The notes under the pieces were generated by a model, which was given only the letters and a program-made list of their open reading frames with translations, was not told the DNA's origin and searched no databases. A DNA stretch of 63,449 bases from Puniceicoccus vermicola (GTDB lineage Bacteria > Verrucomicrobiota > Verrucomicrobiia > Opitutales > Puniceicoccaceae). Below, in pieces: positions 62,985 through 63,449 of the stretch (position 1 is its first letter; the number at the start of each line of letters is the position of its first letter). The stretch covers positions 1 to 63,449 of the forward strand of contig NZ_JACHVA010000083.1 of NCBI RefSeq assembly GCF_014230055.1, read 5' to 3'. A program made the position numbers and the translations under genes.

Positions 62985-63449
62985 CAATGGCACTTAGATA
63001 AGGCTGGATTCATGGATTTTGTATTGCCAGAAAGCAGACAGGGATCGCCCTAGGCGATGGATTCTGCAAGCTTTTGGTGTGCAACAAAACAACCTGTTTC
63101 TTCCCGGTTTTCACCGCGCCTTTGGGCGAAGCCCTAAATCTGCCCTCAAGAGGCTTGAGGATAGTCGCAATTCGATCATGAAGGGTCTTCCGGGTCAACT
63201 GCCGTATGTTTTCGAGGAGGCGTTGCCTTTGGAATCGATTCCGAAGCGTTCGAAGGAACGCGATCGTGGGTTCTCTTCGGCGGTTACGGTTTGGCACATG
63301 ATCAGTCAGGGCATGGGATCGGGCACTCTTCGAGCGGGGTTGGTGGAGATCAATGCCACCTTGAGGTCCATGGGCAAGGAAAAGCTCTCGAGCAAAACCG
63401 GAGGCCTCTGTCAGGCTCGACAGCGTTTGCCCGAATCGACCGTATGCGC
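62985..63449 (+). mobile_element. Left part of an IS4-family insertion sequence, 3' end outside the window
   Basis: The junction with the peptide-transporter gene lies near 62985, where the reading frame of the host gene stops making sense, and CAATGGCACTTAGATAAGGC is the probable left end. A transposase gene starts at 63079. The right end, terminal repeats and target duplication are beyond the window, so exact limits are not confirmed. Confidence 0.75.
63079..63449 (+). CDS. IS4-family transposase, N-terminal part (3' partial)
   Basis: An open frame starting with GTG 63079 runs past the window end. It reads MQQNNLFLPGFHRAFGRSPK, then FEEALPLESIPKRSKERDRG, SAVTVWHMISQGMGSGTLR and SSKTGGLCQARQRLPESTVC. 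The last segment corresponds to the N-terminal (Q-A-R-x-R-L-P) hallmark of IS4-type DDE transposases. The catalytic part is not visible. The start is inferred; no ATG precedes the family-like sequence in frame. Confidence 0.8.
   Translation, partial: MQQNNLFLPGFHRAFGRSPKSALKRLEDSRNSIMKGLPGQLPYVFEEALPLESIPKRSKERDRGFSSAVTVWHMISQGMGSGTLRAGLVEINATLRSMGKEKLSSKTGGLCQARQRLPESTVC

Overview
The window reads as chromosomal DNA of a Gram-negative, free-living heterotroph, most likely a Verrucomicrobiota (Opitutae-like) bacterium. This is inferred from gene content, not from a marker gene: there is a PEP-CTERM exosortase substrate, an S1 sulfatase, a GldA/GldF/GldG-type ABC cluster, OprB and TorF-like outer-membrane barrels, a menaquinone gene, GC-rich codon use, and many short palindromic repeats between genes.

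Layout. 1-842: right end of an ISL3-family insertion sequence, a tandem repeat carrying copies of a tRNA 3' end, and tRNA-Ser(GGA). 926-6336: housekeeping genes (gamma-carbonic-anhydrase-like protein, transaldolase, MFS transporter, malate dehydrogenase, dGTPase-like HD protein). 6512-10041: TrkA/TrkH potassium uptake and a XerC-like recombinase. 10081-10920: eight copies of a 109-bp tandem repeat. 10983-18507: a long co-directional run dapB - tyrosine phosphatase - fructosamine kinase - TPR protein - ExbB - ExbD - TonB-position protein - TatD. 18878-22451: outer-membrane barrel, imelysin and di-heme (DUF1111) protein, probably an iron-related cluster. 23442-29573: heavy-metal RND efflux operon with an acidic small leader gene, bracketed by ~450-bp direct repeats. 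30223-31617: PEP-CTERM protein. 32308-35892: coiled-coil membrane protein, ferrochelatase, HemX/CcsA-like protein and glutamyl-tRNA reductase (haem synthesis). 35989-37781: an AT-richer patch with a possibly frameshifted small membrane protein, a YndJ-like protein and a spheroidene-monooxygenase-like protein. 38265-40770: three pseudopilin-type genes between two copies of another repeat. 41049-44604: ABC-2 exporter/GldG cluster. 45050-50572: menB, corA, a DUF4177 pair, mutL and an EAL phosphodiesterase. 50687-52264: phospholipase-D/cardiolipin-synthase-like lipoprotein. 52875-60501: polyol/sugar module (OprB porin, xylitol-type dehydrogenase, LacI regulator, rbsABC-like transporter), again between two copies of a short repeat. 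60768-63449: sulfatase, then a peptide-ABC ATPase gene cut by an IS4-family element that runs off the window.

The most unusual large-scale pattern is the set of dispersed, hairpin-forming repeats (cores such as GAGAGCT-GGA-AGCTCTC and CAGGCT-GGC-AGCCTG). Copies sit in the same orientation on both sides of three accessory modules: metal efflux, pseudopilins and sugar uptake. The 109-bp eight-copy array between xerC and dapB is the most striking single non-coding object. No CRISPR array or defence system was seen. All function statements are from reading translated sequence and motifs; no database search was possible.
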